Origin: Schistocerca nitens
Taxonomy: Eukaryota; Arthropoda; Insecta; Orthoptera; Acrididae
Assembly: GCF_023898315.1 (NCBI RefSeq)
Contig: NC_064616.1
Location: forward strand, 710,301,389 to 710,365,388
Direction: 5' to 3'
Length of the DNA stretch: 64,000 bases
Under the pieces are notes generated by a model. That model did not search any database and was not told where the DNA came from. It saw only the letters and a list, made by a program, of their open reading frames with translations. Below, piece by piece: positions 23,087 to 32,515 of the stretch. A program made the position numbers and the translations under genes. Position 1 is the stretch's first letter; each line of letters opens with the position of its first letter.

Positions 23087-25799
23087 GGAAGCGAGTACGT
23101 AAGAACGATGTATTTTTGGTGGGACGGCCATCAGCCAATGTGAAAAGAAGACCGCAGTAGAACACTACGGGAGTCAAGTGGAGACTGGGACTTTTCAAGT
23201 GAAGAGCTCAAGAGAGTGACTCAGGGCGCTTTAATGAAAGTTCTGGAAGGAGGCAGACCTGTCTGAAGTAAAGAGTGGTATTCGACTGTGGTGGTATTTG
23301 TAATATTCCTCCCTTATGTTGTGTGTGTTATTTACTGTCCTGATATGTAGAACCATATGTAATACCTGCGTGTATTTTGTATTCCCTGAATTGGTTTACA
23401 AAACATACTGTCATGCAAAGCCAATATTCTTATACTATACTGTTAATAATAAGCAATGCAACAAACAGAAATACAGTTACCTATCCGGACAGCAAAGCAA
23501 CAAAAACAAGTGTAATAACCGTTTGGGTTAACCTAAGGATTAAGCATCAGACTTTAACTCGTTTCTTAAAATAAGTCATTAGTTCAGAGGTATGGCAAAT
23601 AACAGCAGTTAGACTACTATTCTGCATCGATAACAATATATGTGGTTGGTGGTACACTATTATTCGCCTGCCTAATTAGGCACACGTAATGAAGCTGAGT
23701 AGGACAGCAGAAAAAACTCCATACTTACCTAACACACTTCACTTTAGATTTAGATAAAAGATGGTTCAGCAATACAAGAAAAGTTTAGCCGCTCGAAACA
23801 AAACTACAGTACCAAATTGCTTAAGCAAGCAGACTGATTTCATGAAAGCAAAAGTAAATTTGGACAGGGGGGGGGGGGGGAGGTTCTACACCAACATATT
23901 TGCTACTCAACATTTCATTGATTCACTATATACTGTTTAACGTTACTATTTTTCACCATTAATCATCAACTTAGTATTTCCTTTCATTAATACGTAATGT
24001 GAAAGCAGCAACAATTTATCTAATGTGGTCTCTGAATCTGGCATAACCTTACGTAATCATTTTAACACAGAAAATAATAGCAATGTTAATTACGAAATTC
24101 TTAGTTATTCTTTCCATCAATTATTTCACTGATTAATCACTGATTTGCCAACATATATTAAAGATTTCACAGTCTTGGCTGAATACAGGTCACTCGGAAT
24201 TTTCATGTACCAGGTTAGGACCCTGCTTGGTTCATGAGAGGGATAAATTACCAGGTGGACACAATTGTTAATTTGGATGATGGTTATTATTCTTAAAGCA
24301 TATTTCAACTTCCTGGCACACACTATAATACGTAGCTAAACTGTCGTACCCTGTAAGCTGTGATCAGCGACGGTGGTTTTGGTGGCAACAACTGCATTAA
24401 TATCAGAACGGCCAAGAGCAGTTATCCATGTCGGACTTATTTCCTCTTCATAGCGATGATCCATCTTATAATCAATAGCCCGTTTTTCTCCCCATACCAG
24501 GCCGTGATAAACTGCAGTTTCCAACCGAGGCAAGATGCAACAATATGGCGCACTCCACACTATGCTGGCGCTGTACGTGCTGCCTCTAAGATCACTGGCC
24601 ACCGACTGACTTTGTTCGCGCCCGCCAAAGCGCGCCAAACGTTTCCGTTCCCACCTTTTCCTACGCATACACAGCTTTCCGTTCCTGACGGAACTACTCC
24701 ATCTTGTGTACTATACATATCTCATACAGCCCTAAGTGAGTGCTAGTAACTATTACATACATAACTACATTATAGCGCCTTTTTACATTTAATAATTATA
24801 ACAAATAGATATCTTTACAATATTTAAAAGTAAATATTACACCCTTTTTCTTAATATGTACATTCATTTTAATCTTATCAAAGAGTTTCAGTATCGATTT
24901 CGCTTCAAACAAGATGTCTCTACTTCTGCTTTAACAGTTCCAATAAAACATTTACAAAAAAATTTAAAAAAATATGAACAATAATGTCACATATTGGGTG
25001 TGGGTGGTGAACGGCCGCTATCATACTTTGACTTCTGAAGCAACTAATACTTCGAGAGGTTTGAATGTGCTCCAGAGTAGGACTCTTACTTTCTGCCGCT
25101 TGATTTGCGGAACTGAGAACAGACTGAGTTTCCATTCTTTGTATCGCTTGTGATAATTTGTAAATCATTAAGCCGAAATCTGAGCTGTTTTCAGTTATTG
25201 AATATTTTGTGTATAGTGATTTTGAAATTGACTTCGTTTCTCCGTATCTTCGATAACTATTTAGTTTGGGGATTTTTCTACCATGCTCGTAACGCTCGCA
25301 ACGTAACTCTTATGCATTTGACAAGGGTCTTTTACGTCTGTCGTAGGACCATTTCCTGTTTATGTGAGATGCCATTTCTTGAATAAACGCTATTCAACGT
25401 AATGCTCTGTCATCAACATCAATTACAGGTGTTCGAATTGAATTCTTGTTATTAAATTATTCATATAACTTTTATTTTGTGTTTCTTTGTATTTTACTAA
25501 CTCACAGTTCTAGCCTATTTGACTGCAGGATCTCAGCTACAGGTTATTATCTGCAACGAGTTAGCTGCAGCGAATGAAAGCAAACGTGTCAGACTCGACC
25601 CTATGACTACATGAAACTACTTTTTTTTTTAATTTTTTTAAATTCTATGAGACAACAACTCAGCAGAAGTAACAGTTAGGTACAGTCGCAAGCAGGCAGA
25701 GTGTTAATGTTCAGTGCAACGTTCTTGAACTATGCGTAACGTATGTTAGATATACGACAAACCACACTGACAGAGAATCTTATACACGCCTGCCTTCCA
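23087..25799. other. AT-rich intergenic stretch
   Basis: No gene is recognised. A G-run lies at 23867-23880 and a T-rich run at 25620-25641. The section 24360-24745 is locally GC-rich with open frames on both strands (128 and 110 codons) that do not resemble any family I know. It may be the end of an LTR or DNA element. Confidence 0.35.
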
Positions 25800-26600
25800 T
25801 AGAACCAAGACACCCTTCATAGAGTCAAAGAGCATGGCTGTCTTTGGTGCTGGCAGTAAAATAGCCTTGACTATGTTCAGACAGAATACAACCAATTTCA
25901 GAAGAAAGATTCCGTATGACTAGTTGCAAGGATATGGACCGAACAGTTTCCTCTTGAGCCATTTGAGGTCGAACACTCACCTGTGGTTTTAATAACAAAT
26001 CCTTGTGGATCTTCCATGATGGATAGCCAGTACGCAAAAAAATTTTTTTGAGGTGTTTTAGTTCTTCCTTTACAGTATCCCTATTAGCAGTCATACGTGC
26101 CCCATGGATTGGGAACACAAATGGTCTGCACAGGATGATGACATGTGTCGATTCGCAAGTAAAGATCTGTACTAGTCAGTTTGCAGAAGACACTATGTCA
26201 GTTTTATAGTGAACTGAGACATTCAAGAAAGAGAGGCACCTGTCCATTTCTAGCCCCATGGTAAATTTGAGGTTCTCATGAATGGAATTCAGATGGCCCA
26301 AGAATTGATGAATTTTCTCCTCTTTTCTCCTCATCACAGGGCCGGTATCCTCCAAAAGTATCAACCACATACCTCCAGAAGGTGACAGGTTTAAAACTTG
26401 CAGAGGCCAACAGCTTCTCCTCAAAATCTTCTGGAGATTCATAGTTTTTGCTGAGGTTCATGTGAGTAATTTGAAAGTGTTCACAACCGCCAGCCCTAAT
26501 CCTCCTCTTTAATTCAGGAAAACATGCTGTTGATGGAACGGGGTATGTGGCTAAGTGTAACTGAGAAGAAAAGTGTGTGATCATTACAGGCACTGGTCAC
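25800..26600 (-). mobile_element. Penelope-like retroelement, reverse transcriptase fragment
   Basis: Minus-strand frames carry corrupted Penelope-like reverse transcriptase. The frames 26593-26276 and 26442-26176 overlap around FWRYVVDTFGG, the usual YVDDTF catalytic box with one Asp lost. They are followed by FLGHLNSIHENLKFTMGLE and CLSFLNVSVHYKTD, characteristic of the region just after the catalytic box. The frame 26118-25825 continues with ANRDTVKEELKHLKKIF and GYPSWKIHK, matching the downstream linker. The GIY-YIG endonuclease is not seen. The missing Asp and frameshifts show the copy is dead. Confidence 0.82.
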
Positions 26601-26929
26601 CGATATTTAATATTCCATGCAGAAGTGTGTATACTGCATGCTACTTACAAAATGAAAACAACTCATGAACAAAATGAAAAAGGAAAAAATACAGAAAACT
26701 GAACAACACCCTTCTGGTTCATTGCCACTACTTGCTGATTGCATTTCATGTTTGAGCTCCTGAAAGAAGAATTAAGAGGGAATAATAATAGTAATAATAA
26801 TTATAACAACAGTACATAAATAACAGACGTTTCCAAAATATCTGCTACTCGAAATATATCTCCAAGCAAGGGACGTTAGAGTACAGTAATTAAACCACAA
26901 TGCCTCTATGGATCAGGAACACTAATTTT

Positions 26930-27400
26930 GAACAAGAAAACTGGCACCGAAAACAATGATAAAAAGGGTCACAAAATTGCACGAAAAATCCTAAACCAAA
27001 AATTTGAAGACGTAGAATATCGACACAGTAGCAATCAGGAAATCAAACAGTACACAAATATCCATAGTGCAACAAGAAAACGTAGGTTAAGATTCTATGG
27101 ACACATGAAAAAAAATTAATCTAGAAAGACTTGCAAAACAAATCGTCGATTTTCTTGACAACGGGTGCTACGCCAAAGCGGGCACGATGAAATGGGTTGG
27201 CGAGATCAAAATTAATCTCAGACTGGCGGAATTTCTGGAGAAGACGTCCAAAACTGCGAAACCTTCAGGTCCAAAATTCACAATTGAGAAGTTCACCAAA
27301 AGATAAATCCAAAGAAGAAAAATGAAACAACATGGTCTGAAGAGAGAAAGGATACGTGCAGGACGAGAGTGAAAGAAAAATTGGCACAAAAGATTCAAAT
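26930..27400 (+). mobile_element. LINE ORF2 C-terminal fragment (RTE-like)
   Basis: The plus frame 26928-27119 has the phrase RKRRLRFYGHMKK, common at the C-terminal end of RTE-type and related insect LINE proteins. Broken frames that follow carry MGWRDQN-like sequence to about 27400. Upstream reverse transcriptase motifs are absent. It lies just beside the end of the viral gene block and may have trimmed it. Confidence 0.65.
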
Positions 27401-27438
27401 ACCCACCTCTAAGTACTTTACATAGTCCTAGTGTGCAT

Positions 27439-28011
27439 TCAGATCATAATGCTTATAACAATATTGATACTTAGAAATAAAAAATCATTCTGAAACATTT
27501 GTGGTACTCTATGAAAGTTATGTGAAATATCAAATAAAGAAGGTAACAATTGTTTAGGAAACAAGTAATAGTCAATAGCATTCAAATTTTTATACTCTTC
27601 TTTTATAAGTTTCTTATAAATTCCACAAAGGAGTTCACAAACATTTTTCGATTTAATCCAGTCGAAGAAAAAGTAAGTATTATCATCATCTTCAGCAGCA
27701 GCAGCATCATCAGCAGCATCAGCAGTACAGTCGAATCTGTAGTCTTCCAAATGCAGCATTTCAATATCTTCAGGTAGAATTTGTTCGAGAATACTTAGGA
27801 CATTTGGGCAGAGTAAATTTTTTGAAAACACCAATGTTTTACAATCATTGTTCTCTTTTAGCAATGAGTTAAATAAAGCGTGTAATGCACTGAAAGAGAC
27901 TTCGGTATTCACAGCTTGTAGCACAGACTCATTTCCAACACTTAAATTAGCAACTAACACTCTCACTGGATGTTTGTCTGATTTAGCATCAACTATCATA
28001 GCTTTATTCAT
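27439..28011 (-). CDS. Hypothetical protein at the edge of the endogenous virus
   Basis: An intact 190-codon frame, the last of the minus-strand series of viral genes. I do not recognise the family. The N-terminal half looks like a compact leucine-rich fold (LVANLSVGNESVLQAV, FNSLLKENNDCKTLVF). The middle has an Ala/Asp run (about residues 96-110) encoded by GCTGCTG-like repeats, and the C-terminal half is hydrophobic and aromatic. Its orientation and AT-rich codon use match the neighbouring viral genes, so I place it with them by context. It could be a viral accessory protein or, less likely, a chance frame. Confidence 0.5.
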   Translation of the reverse strand: MNKAMIVDAKSDKHPVRVLVANLSVGNESVLQAVNTEVSFSALHALFNSLLKENNDCKTLVFSKNLLCPNVLSILEQILPEDIEMLHLEDYRFDCTADAADDAAAAEDDDNTYFFFDWIKSKNVCELLCGIYKKLIKEEYKNLNAIDYYLFPKQLLPSLFDISHNFHRVPQMFQNDFLFLSINIVISIMI

Positions 28012-28178
28012 TTTCTTTTGCTTTTGTTTCCGTCTCCCTCAACTACTGAAGCGATAGAATGTTAGAAAATGAAGTGGAGGTCTTATTCAACACTGTTTTT
28101 ATATCTGAGTACGCTTTGTGACTTGATTGGTTGATGGAGTCATTTCTATTATCGAACCATGAATGACCAGGCAGTAAG

Positions 28179-29293
28179 CTATTGTATTTTTGAGAATGGT
28201 TTTTTTGTTTCTATTTCAATCTTCATGTCAACTATGGAAGATATCAGTGTTTTATCTTGATGTGAACAGTCAATGAAAAATATGGGACAGTTCTCAAACT
28301 CGATGGGTGGGTTTTCCCTTCTTATATCACTCGCTCCATAATACAGTGATTGGAAATCAGTGTACATTTCAAAAGCTTGTGCAGTAGCTTTCGTTTCAAA
28401 ATCAACTGCAAAGTTCTCCTCTAGGAATTTAGATGAATTTAAATACACCTTCAAATCTGATACGTTTAGTTTGTCAAATACACTTGAATCAGTAGTAATC
28501 GAATTTCTGTTTGACTGAAAAGCCATTATTACATACCCGGCTGTTTCAAGAGCTGTATTAACTTTAATTTTCCATGTCCATGAACTAATTTCTGGTGTAA
28601 TACACTCAATCAGGTCCCAGTGACGAAAAGCCAGACTTAGACTGTCATCATTTTTTAAAATATTCCATAGTGATATTTGTTGCCTTTTGGACACTTGAAC
28701 GTGCGGCATCTCCCAGTACATTTTCTCCAACACTATTTTTGACTTGGTATCTGCTTTATCTGTGATAATACAGTTAACATCTTGTCTGTTACGAATCAGC
28801 ACCAGTTCATGAAAAGCATTTAAAATAATCTTTTTATAATCCTCTGCAAGCCCAATATTTTCGGCGGGATGCAAAAATTGAAACGTCCATCATCATCGAC
28901 TAGTTTTTTCAAATCATCTCTTGTGGCCCAGCCAGCATTTTGCAAAGCATTAGCTTCACGAGGTGTAAACGAAACATACCCTTTCCTAAATGTTGCAATT
29001 CCTAGATTGATAATTTGGTTATTGAGACGGTACTGAATGTCTGAAAACAGGTAAAGTGCACAGTTTTTAGTTAACTCAATATCGCTAGCCTTTCCTTGTC
29101 CCTTTGCATTAAGAAGCCGTCCTTCAATATACAAGCGGCTCTCAGAAGGTAACAGGTAAGTGTTTTCATTTTGTACAACAACTGATATGGAATCGTTTGG
29201 AGCAAAAACTGGTTGACCAAAAGGTTTATACTTATGATACTGAAGGCGAGTAACAGAGTCGTCGATGAGCATTTTTTGTCTTACATTCAACAT
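28179..29293 (-). pseudogene. Capsid-like gene (F54H12.2-like family), one frameshift
   Basis: Two overlapping minus frames, 29293-28820 and 28874-28179, together cover one gene of about 370 codons broken by a frameshift near 28830-28874. The first part has SVTRLQYHKYKPFGQP, NENTYLLPSESRLYIEGRLL and FRKGYVSFTPREANALQNAGW. The second has PHVQVSKRQQISLW, AGYVIMAFQSNRN and FFIDCSHQD. These are hallmarks of the invertebrate family usually labelled 'uncharacterized protein F54H12.2-like', which I recall as part of the capsid set of Maverick/adinto-like viruses; the jelly-roll capsid role is inference. It lies between an unknown ORF and the penton-like gene. Only the shared order of motifs is reported here, not a repaired sequence. 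Confidence 0.78.
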
Positions 29294-29298
29294 CCTTC

Positions 29299-29592
29299 TT
29301 AAATATCTTGCCCTCTCTGTTGTTGTTGTTGTAGTTCACTGTGAAAGTAAAAAAAAAAAAAAACACTCGAATGAGAGCTAGCAGAGCACTCTGTATCCCA
29401 GTGATGATAGTATTTGTCTATTAAAACATTTTTCACTTTCCTTTTCTTTGTTTTTCGTTTTTTGTTATACTTTACAGTGTCAATGCATCTGGTGTCTTTG
29501 GCAATTATCTTGTTTTTATACAATACCCATTTTTTACAGTATTTTTCATAAGTGTAGTCGAACAGATATGTTTTCACCGTCAAAATCGACAA
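29299..29592 (-). CDS. Small basic ORF, doubtful
   Basis: A 97-codon minus frame overlapping the 3' end of the penton-like gene by 47 bases and stopping just before the capsid-like gene. It is Lys/Arg-rich in the middle (KKRKTKKRKVKN) and ends in low-complexity Phe and Gln runs coded by poly-A and GTT repeats. It could be a small viral basic protein, or simply the intergenic region of the virus. Confidence 0.25.
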   Translation of the reverse strand: MSILTVKTYLFDYTYEKYCKKWVLYKNKIIAKDTRCIDTVKYNKKRKTKKRKVKNVLIDKYYHHWDTECSASSHSSVFFFFYFHSELQQQQQRGQDI

Positions 29593-30214
29593 GATTTCCG
29601 TTTTGATCTCTTATTGCTACGCCTAATTCTGATACGTATCTTGCAACTACTGGCATGTAAATGGACGAGTTTGGTGTCTCCACAATCTTATATTCCGGTG
29701 CAACTGTGGGCCAAAACTGATGCAAATTGTGTGTAGGTTCACCATTGTGAAATGATCCACCTGAGATGTTACAGTCAACGCATAAGACGTTAATATTCTG
29801 AATATTAACTGGATGTTCTGCAGTCTTCAAGGTAGCTTTAGCAATCACAGTTTCTGGAAAACCTAAAAATTTTTACCAATACTCGAATCCTTTTCTTTTT
29901 CGTTGAATTGTCATTGTCGTTTTTCAAATTGTATACAGCAATTTCTCTTGACAACGCTGTAAAAATATCATTGAGTTCATATGTTCCATGCTTCAAGCTA
30001 ACTTTATCCAAAATTTCTAGATCACTTATCTAGTTGTATATAAGTAGAAGTTATTATTTGCCGATGTAATGTTTGGAATGGAATTGTACGTAAAGAGATT
30101 TAGTAGAGCAATTTCGTAAACATGTTGTGATAAATTTGATGCAGGATTGAAGACGGTAGTTAGATACGATTCTTTGCCTGTCAAGCTTAACATTACCCCG
30201 TGCTCATTGTCCAT
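29546..30214 (-). pseudogene. Penton-like minor capsid gene, stop plus frameshift
   Basis: The 5' frame (30214-30026) begins MDNEHGVMLSLTGKESYL and contains YEIALLNLFTYNSIPNI, a pattern I know from the penton-like proteins of Maverick/adinto-type elements in insects. It ends at an in-frame stop at 30026-30028. The coding pattern continues past the stop, shifts frame in an A/T run near 29860-29870 and resumes at 29848-29546 with ISGGSFHNGEPTHNLHQFWP and a C-terminus ISVRLHL. About 223 codons in all, a usual size. It sits between the protease gene and the capsid-like gene. The assignment is by motif order and context. Confidence 0.72.
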
Positions 30215-30246
30215 TGTGAGACTGAAACTATCAATTGCAAGATGGG

Positions 30247-30995
30247 TTATTTTATTTTAGAAATCATAAACTTAAAACACAAATGATCACATCTCTGACT
30301 GTTAAATGATTGAAAAGTATTATAATTATATTGTATTACACAATTTTTCAAATATCTTACTATTTCTGGAGGAAGTGGTAAATTACCAAAGCTATCGAAA
30401 TAGTAGACAATATTAGCTTTTTTTTGTAAGCTACGCAATGCGAACCAGGTTCATCATCAGTCTGAAGATTAACAATAGCACACTCATATCTGTTAGGTCT
30501 AGACGGTAAAGTATCTCTCATAAAGACACCTGTAAAGTGAGCTATATTTAGCTTTTCAGCATAGTGATATAAATCAATGTTGGCAAGCTGTCTTGTAGGA
30601 ATGTTGCTTAGCGAAACTTTTTTTTTCGTTTCATCTACACTTGTTAGATACAGTCCTAAACAATTTTTCTTATATGGCCCTAAATATAGACGTTTCCCTT
30701 CACGCAATGCAATCGCCTCGACTACTTGATTTTTCCTTTGCATCTCAGCTAACCCTTTCCGAGCACTTTTTGCGTCATTTACAGCTTTAGCAATTCCGGC
30801 AGCGCCACCGGCTAGTCCTCCAAGCGCTGATAGAGCAGCAAATATTGGAATTAGAGGTATTATTCCACCTGTTTTTGGAACAGGTATTACACGTTCTCTG
30901 TCTAGTAATTTCCCCATAGCTTTCTTCGGAGCAACCTGTAAAGCAATTTTACGAGCCGCTTTCATAACGGTCATCAGATTAGCAGCAGGCTTCAA
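30247..30995 (-). pseudogene. Hydrophobic minor capsid region plus adenain-like cysteine protease, frameshifted
   Basis: The 5' two thirds (30995-30360) begin with a basic N-terminus and a Gly/Ala-rich hydrophobic segment (IPIFAALSALGGLAGGAAGI, residues about 48-67), as in minor capsid proteins. The frame then enters an adenovirus-type maturation protease: IDLYHYAEKLNIAHFTGVF, FMRDTLP and GSHCVAY, holding the catalytic His. A slip in an eight-T run at 30418-30425 moves the rest into the frame 30438-30247. That frame carries the acidic residue in YFDSFGN and the C-terminal QRCDHLC with the likely catalytic Cys. The family cleaves capsid precursors during virion maturation. Fusion of the two parts in one frame could be original or caused by decay. 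Confidence 0.78.
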
Positions 30996-31019
30996 GTACT
31001 TAAGACCACTTCGAACTTT

Positions 31020-31463
31020 TTAAATTACTTTGTTCAGGATATTACCACCTTTCTTTCGTCCTGAACTTTTCTTCAAACCCATTCCCATTTTGACTTTAGC
31101 TTTCATTGCTCCAGTCACTGCTAGGGCAGCTAACTTTTCCTTCAAATTAGCGTTTCTTTCTTTTACTCTGCTCCACCCTTTTCTAGCCAGAATTCTGTCT
31201 GCTCGATGTCTGTCAGGTAAACTGTGTGGATGAGTTGCATAAGCTATGTCGTGTTCTTTACACGCCTCATCTAGTGGACTGATACCGGCATCACCTCTTT
31301 TGAGTCTTTCCTCTAACTTTGTGCCAGGACCACAGTAGGAGCATCCAGGTATATGAAGTTCGACAGGTAGTTTATTAACGATGCAGTTAAGAAGGGACCA
31401 CCACGCTTTTTTTGTCCTCCTCCTCCTCTTTTTGCTGTTGTTGTCGTTGTGATGCTTCTTCAT
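31020..31463 (-). CDS. Phospholipase A2-like viral protein, intact
   Basis: An intact 147-codon frame. After a basic N-terminus (residues 1-20) it shows a PLA2-like core. This has the calcium-loop-like YCGPGT, then the catalytic box DEACKEHDIAY with the His-Asp pair, and a further Arg/Asp-rich helix (DRHRADRILARKGW). The C-terminus is strongly basic (KKSSGRKKGG). This layout resembles the PLA2 domain of parvovirus VP1, used there for endosome escape, and similar domains occur in Polinton/adintovirus-like elements. It is the first gene on the minus side of the divergent intergenic region. The ATG at 31463 is the first in frame and lies just beside the intergenic repeat. Unlike its neighbours it has no visible break. 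Confidence 0.85.
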   Translation of the reverse strand: MKKHHNDNNSKKRRRRTKKAWWSLLNCIVNKLPVELHIPGCSYCGPGTKLEERLKRGDAGISPLDEACKEHDIAYATHPHSLPDRHRADRILARKGWSRVKERNANLKEKLAALAVTGAMKAKVKMGMGLKKSSGRKKGGNILNKVI

Positions 31464-31536
31464 AGCTCGAGTGTTAACTAACGACTGGTCTTTGCCACCC
31501 AGAATTTTCTATTATAATAGTAATTGTAACACATCT

Positions 31537-31612
31537 GTCAGATTGGTCGAGCGGTCTAAGGCGCTAGATTTAAGCTCTGCTTCCCGCGAGAGGGAGAGAG
31601 GGTTCAAATGCC
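31537..31612 (+). repeat. tRNA-Leu(UAA)-like sequence, 3'-truncated
   Basis: It has the D-arm pattern GGTCGAGCGGTCTAAGGCGC, an anticodon-loop-like TTTAAGC (anticodon TAA) and a long variable arm typical of Leu or Ser tRNAs. The T-arm starts (GGGTTCAAAT) but the sequence then passes into a SINE. It lacks the acceptor 3' strand, so it is not a working tRNA gene. Confidence 0.6.
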
Positions 31613-31657
31613 GGCACGTTAGCTCAGCGCGTTCGGTCAGAAGGTTATCTACCCTCT

Positions 31658-31691
<34 letters not shown>

Positions 31692-31768
31692 CCTGAGTGA
31701 ACGGATCAACGATGAACTTCAACTTGTTACAGGGGACGTCCGCCCCGAACAAATGCAACGAACAATGT
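31612..31768 (+). mobile_element. SINE copy, GTAGCTCAGCG/TGAACGGATCAACGA family
   Basis: A tRNA-like head GCACGTTAGCTCAGCGCGTTCGGTCAGA is followed by CCCTCTGTAATAATAA (an AAT microsatellite at 31660-31688), then TGAGTGAACGGATCAACG, GACGTCCGCCCCGAACA and TGCAACGAACA. Two further copies lie at 31930 and 32168. Confidence 0.85.
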
Positions 31769-31865
31769 GCTTGGGTAGCTCAGATGGTAGAGCACTTGCC
31801 CGCGAAAGGCAAAGGTCCCGAGTTCGAGTCTCGGTCCAGCACACAGTTTTAATCTGCCAGGAAGT
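31768..31865 (+). mobile_element. tRNA-like SINE piece related to the fold-back insert at 38.2 kb
   Basis: GGTAGCTCAGATGGTAGAGCA, then TTGCCCGCGAAAGGCAA and GAGTTCGAGTCTCGGTCC, followed by the tail CAGTTTTAATCTGCCAGGAA. This is nearly identical to one arm of the palindromic element at 38169-38554. The D-arm, anticodon stem and T-arm can be drawn, but position 33 is not U, so it is a tRNA relic. Confidence 0.8.
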
Positions 31866-31929
31866 TTCAAGATTTCTTCGATTTGTCGAGAAATCGCGTC
31901 TGTCGATATTCGAATTAGCAATTTTTTGC

Positions 31930-32065
31930 TTTGCACGGTAGCTCAGCGTGTTCCGTCAGAGGGTTAGCTACCCTCTGTAATAAAAAAAACTGAGTGAACG
32001 GATCAACGAAGAACCTGAAGGGGTGTTATGAGACGTCCACCCCGAACATATACAACGAACATTAT
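31930..32065 (+). mobile_element. SINE copy 2 of the GTAGCTCAGCG family
   Basis: GCACGGTAGCTCAGCGTGTTCCGTCAGAGG, CCCTCTGTAATAAAAAAAACTGAG and TGAACGGATCAACGA in the same order as the copies at 31612 and 32168. Confidence 0.85.
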
Positions 32066-32099
32066 AGAACAAAATTAGATAAACAAATAATTTTTTCAA

Positions 32100-32163
32100 A
32101 AAGTTGGTAGAGCACTTGCACGCAAAGGGCGAAGGTCCGGAGTTCGAATCTCTGTACGGCACA
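32100..32163 (+). mobile_element. Partial tRNA-like SINE head
   Basis: GTTGGTAGAGCACTTGCACGC, then GGTCCGGAGTTCGAATCTC, a diverged 5'-truncated relative of 31768-31865. Confidence 0.7.
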
Positions 32164-32167
32164 CATT

Positions 32168-32325
32168 CGCCGGCACGGTAGCTCAGCGTGTTCGGTCAGA
32201 GGGTTAGCTGCCCTCTGTAATAAAAAAAACTGAGTAAATCGATCAACAACGAACTTAAACGGATGTCTTTCGACGTCCGTCCCGAGCAGATGCAACGAAC
32301 GAAAGCAAACAAAATGAGATAAAAA
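32168..32325 (+). mobile_element. SINE copy 3 of the GTAGCTCAGCG family
   Basis: The longest of the three copies, running from GGCACGGTAGCTCAGCGTGTTCGG through ACGTCCGTCCCGAGCAGATGCAACGAA to an A-rich tail AAAATGAGATAAAAAAAA. Confidence 0.88.
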
Positions 32326-32328
32326 AAA

Positions 32329-32400
32329 GCGATCTAAGGCGCTAGATTTAAACTCTGCTTCCCGCGAGAGGGAGCGAGGGTTCGAATCCCATCTCTGACA
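32329..32400 (+). repeat. tRNA-Leu-like sequence, 5'-truncated
   Basis: Contains TCTAAGGCGCTAGATTTAAAC, the variable arm, GGGTTCGAATCCCATCTCTGACA and then an A-run. It overlaps in content with 31537-31612 and supplies the missing T-arm and acceptor strand, so the two pieces bracket the SINE cluster. Confidence 0.6.
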
Positions 32401-32515
32401 AAAAATTTTAAGTTTGAGATAACTACAACATTTGCTCGAGTGCTAACCTTGTCACCTAGAGTGCTCTATTATAATAGTAATTGTAAGATATGAAGTGTCC
32501 TTAGTGTAGTTAAAG

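Larger units (their letters stand above)
31464..32515. promoter_or_regulatory. Divergent viral intergenic region, split by SINE insertions
   Basis: This lies between the start codons of the PLA2-like gene (minus) and the ATPase gene (plus), so it should contain both promoters. A direct repeat of about 55 bases lies next to each gene (31465-31530 and 32433-32487). Both copies include GCTCGAGTG-TAAC and the perfect 12-bp palindrome CTATTATAATAG (31509-31520 and 32466-32477), a TATA-like sequence about 40-46 bases from each start codon. The space between is filled by tRNA-like pieces and SINEs. The promoter role is inferred from position only. Confidence 0.5.

Noticed and set aside
24336..24746. 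Overlapping 128- and 110-codon frames on opposite strands as a gene
   Set aside because: Neither shows a domain or plausible start context. GC bias explains the open frames.
31768..31843. Possible functional tRNA genes (31.5-32.4 kb, 38.2-38.5 kb, 49.9 kb, 63.5 kb)
   Set aside because: The tRNA-like parts are followed by SINE bodies, are truncated or have abnormal anticodon loops, so I call them SINE heads or relics.
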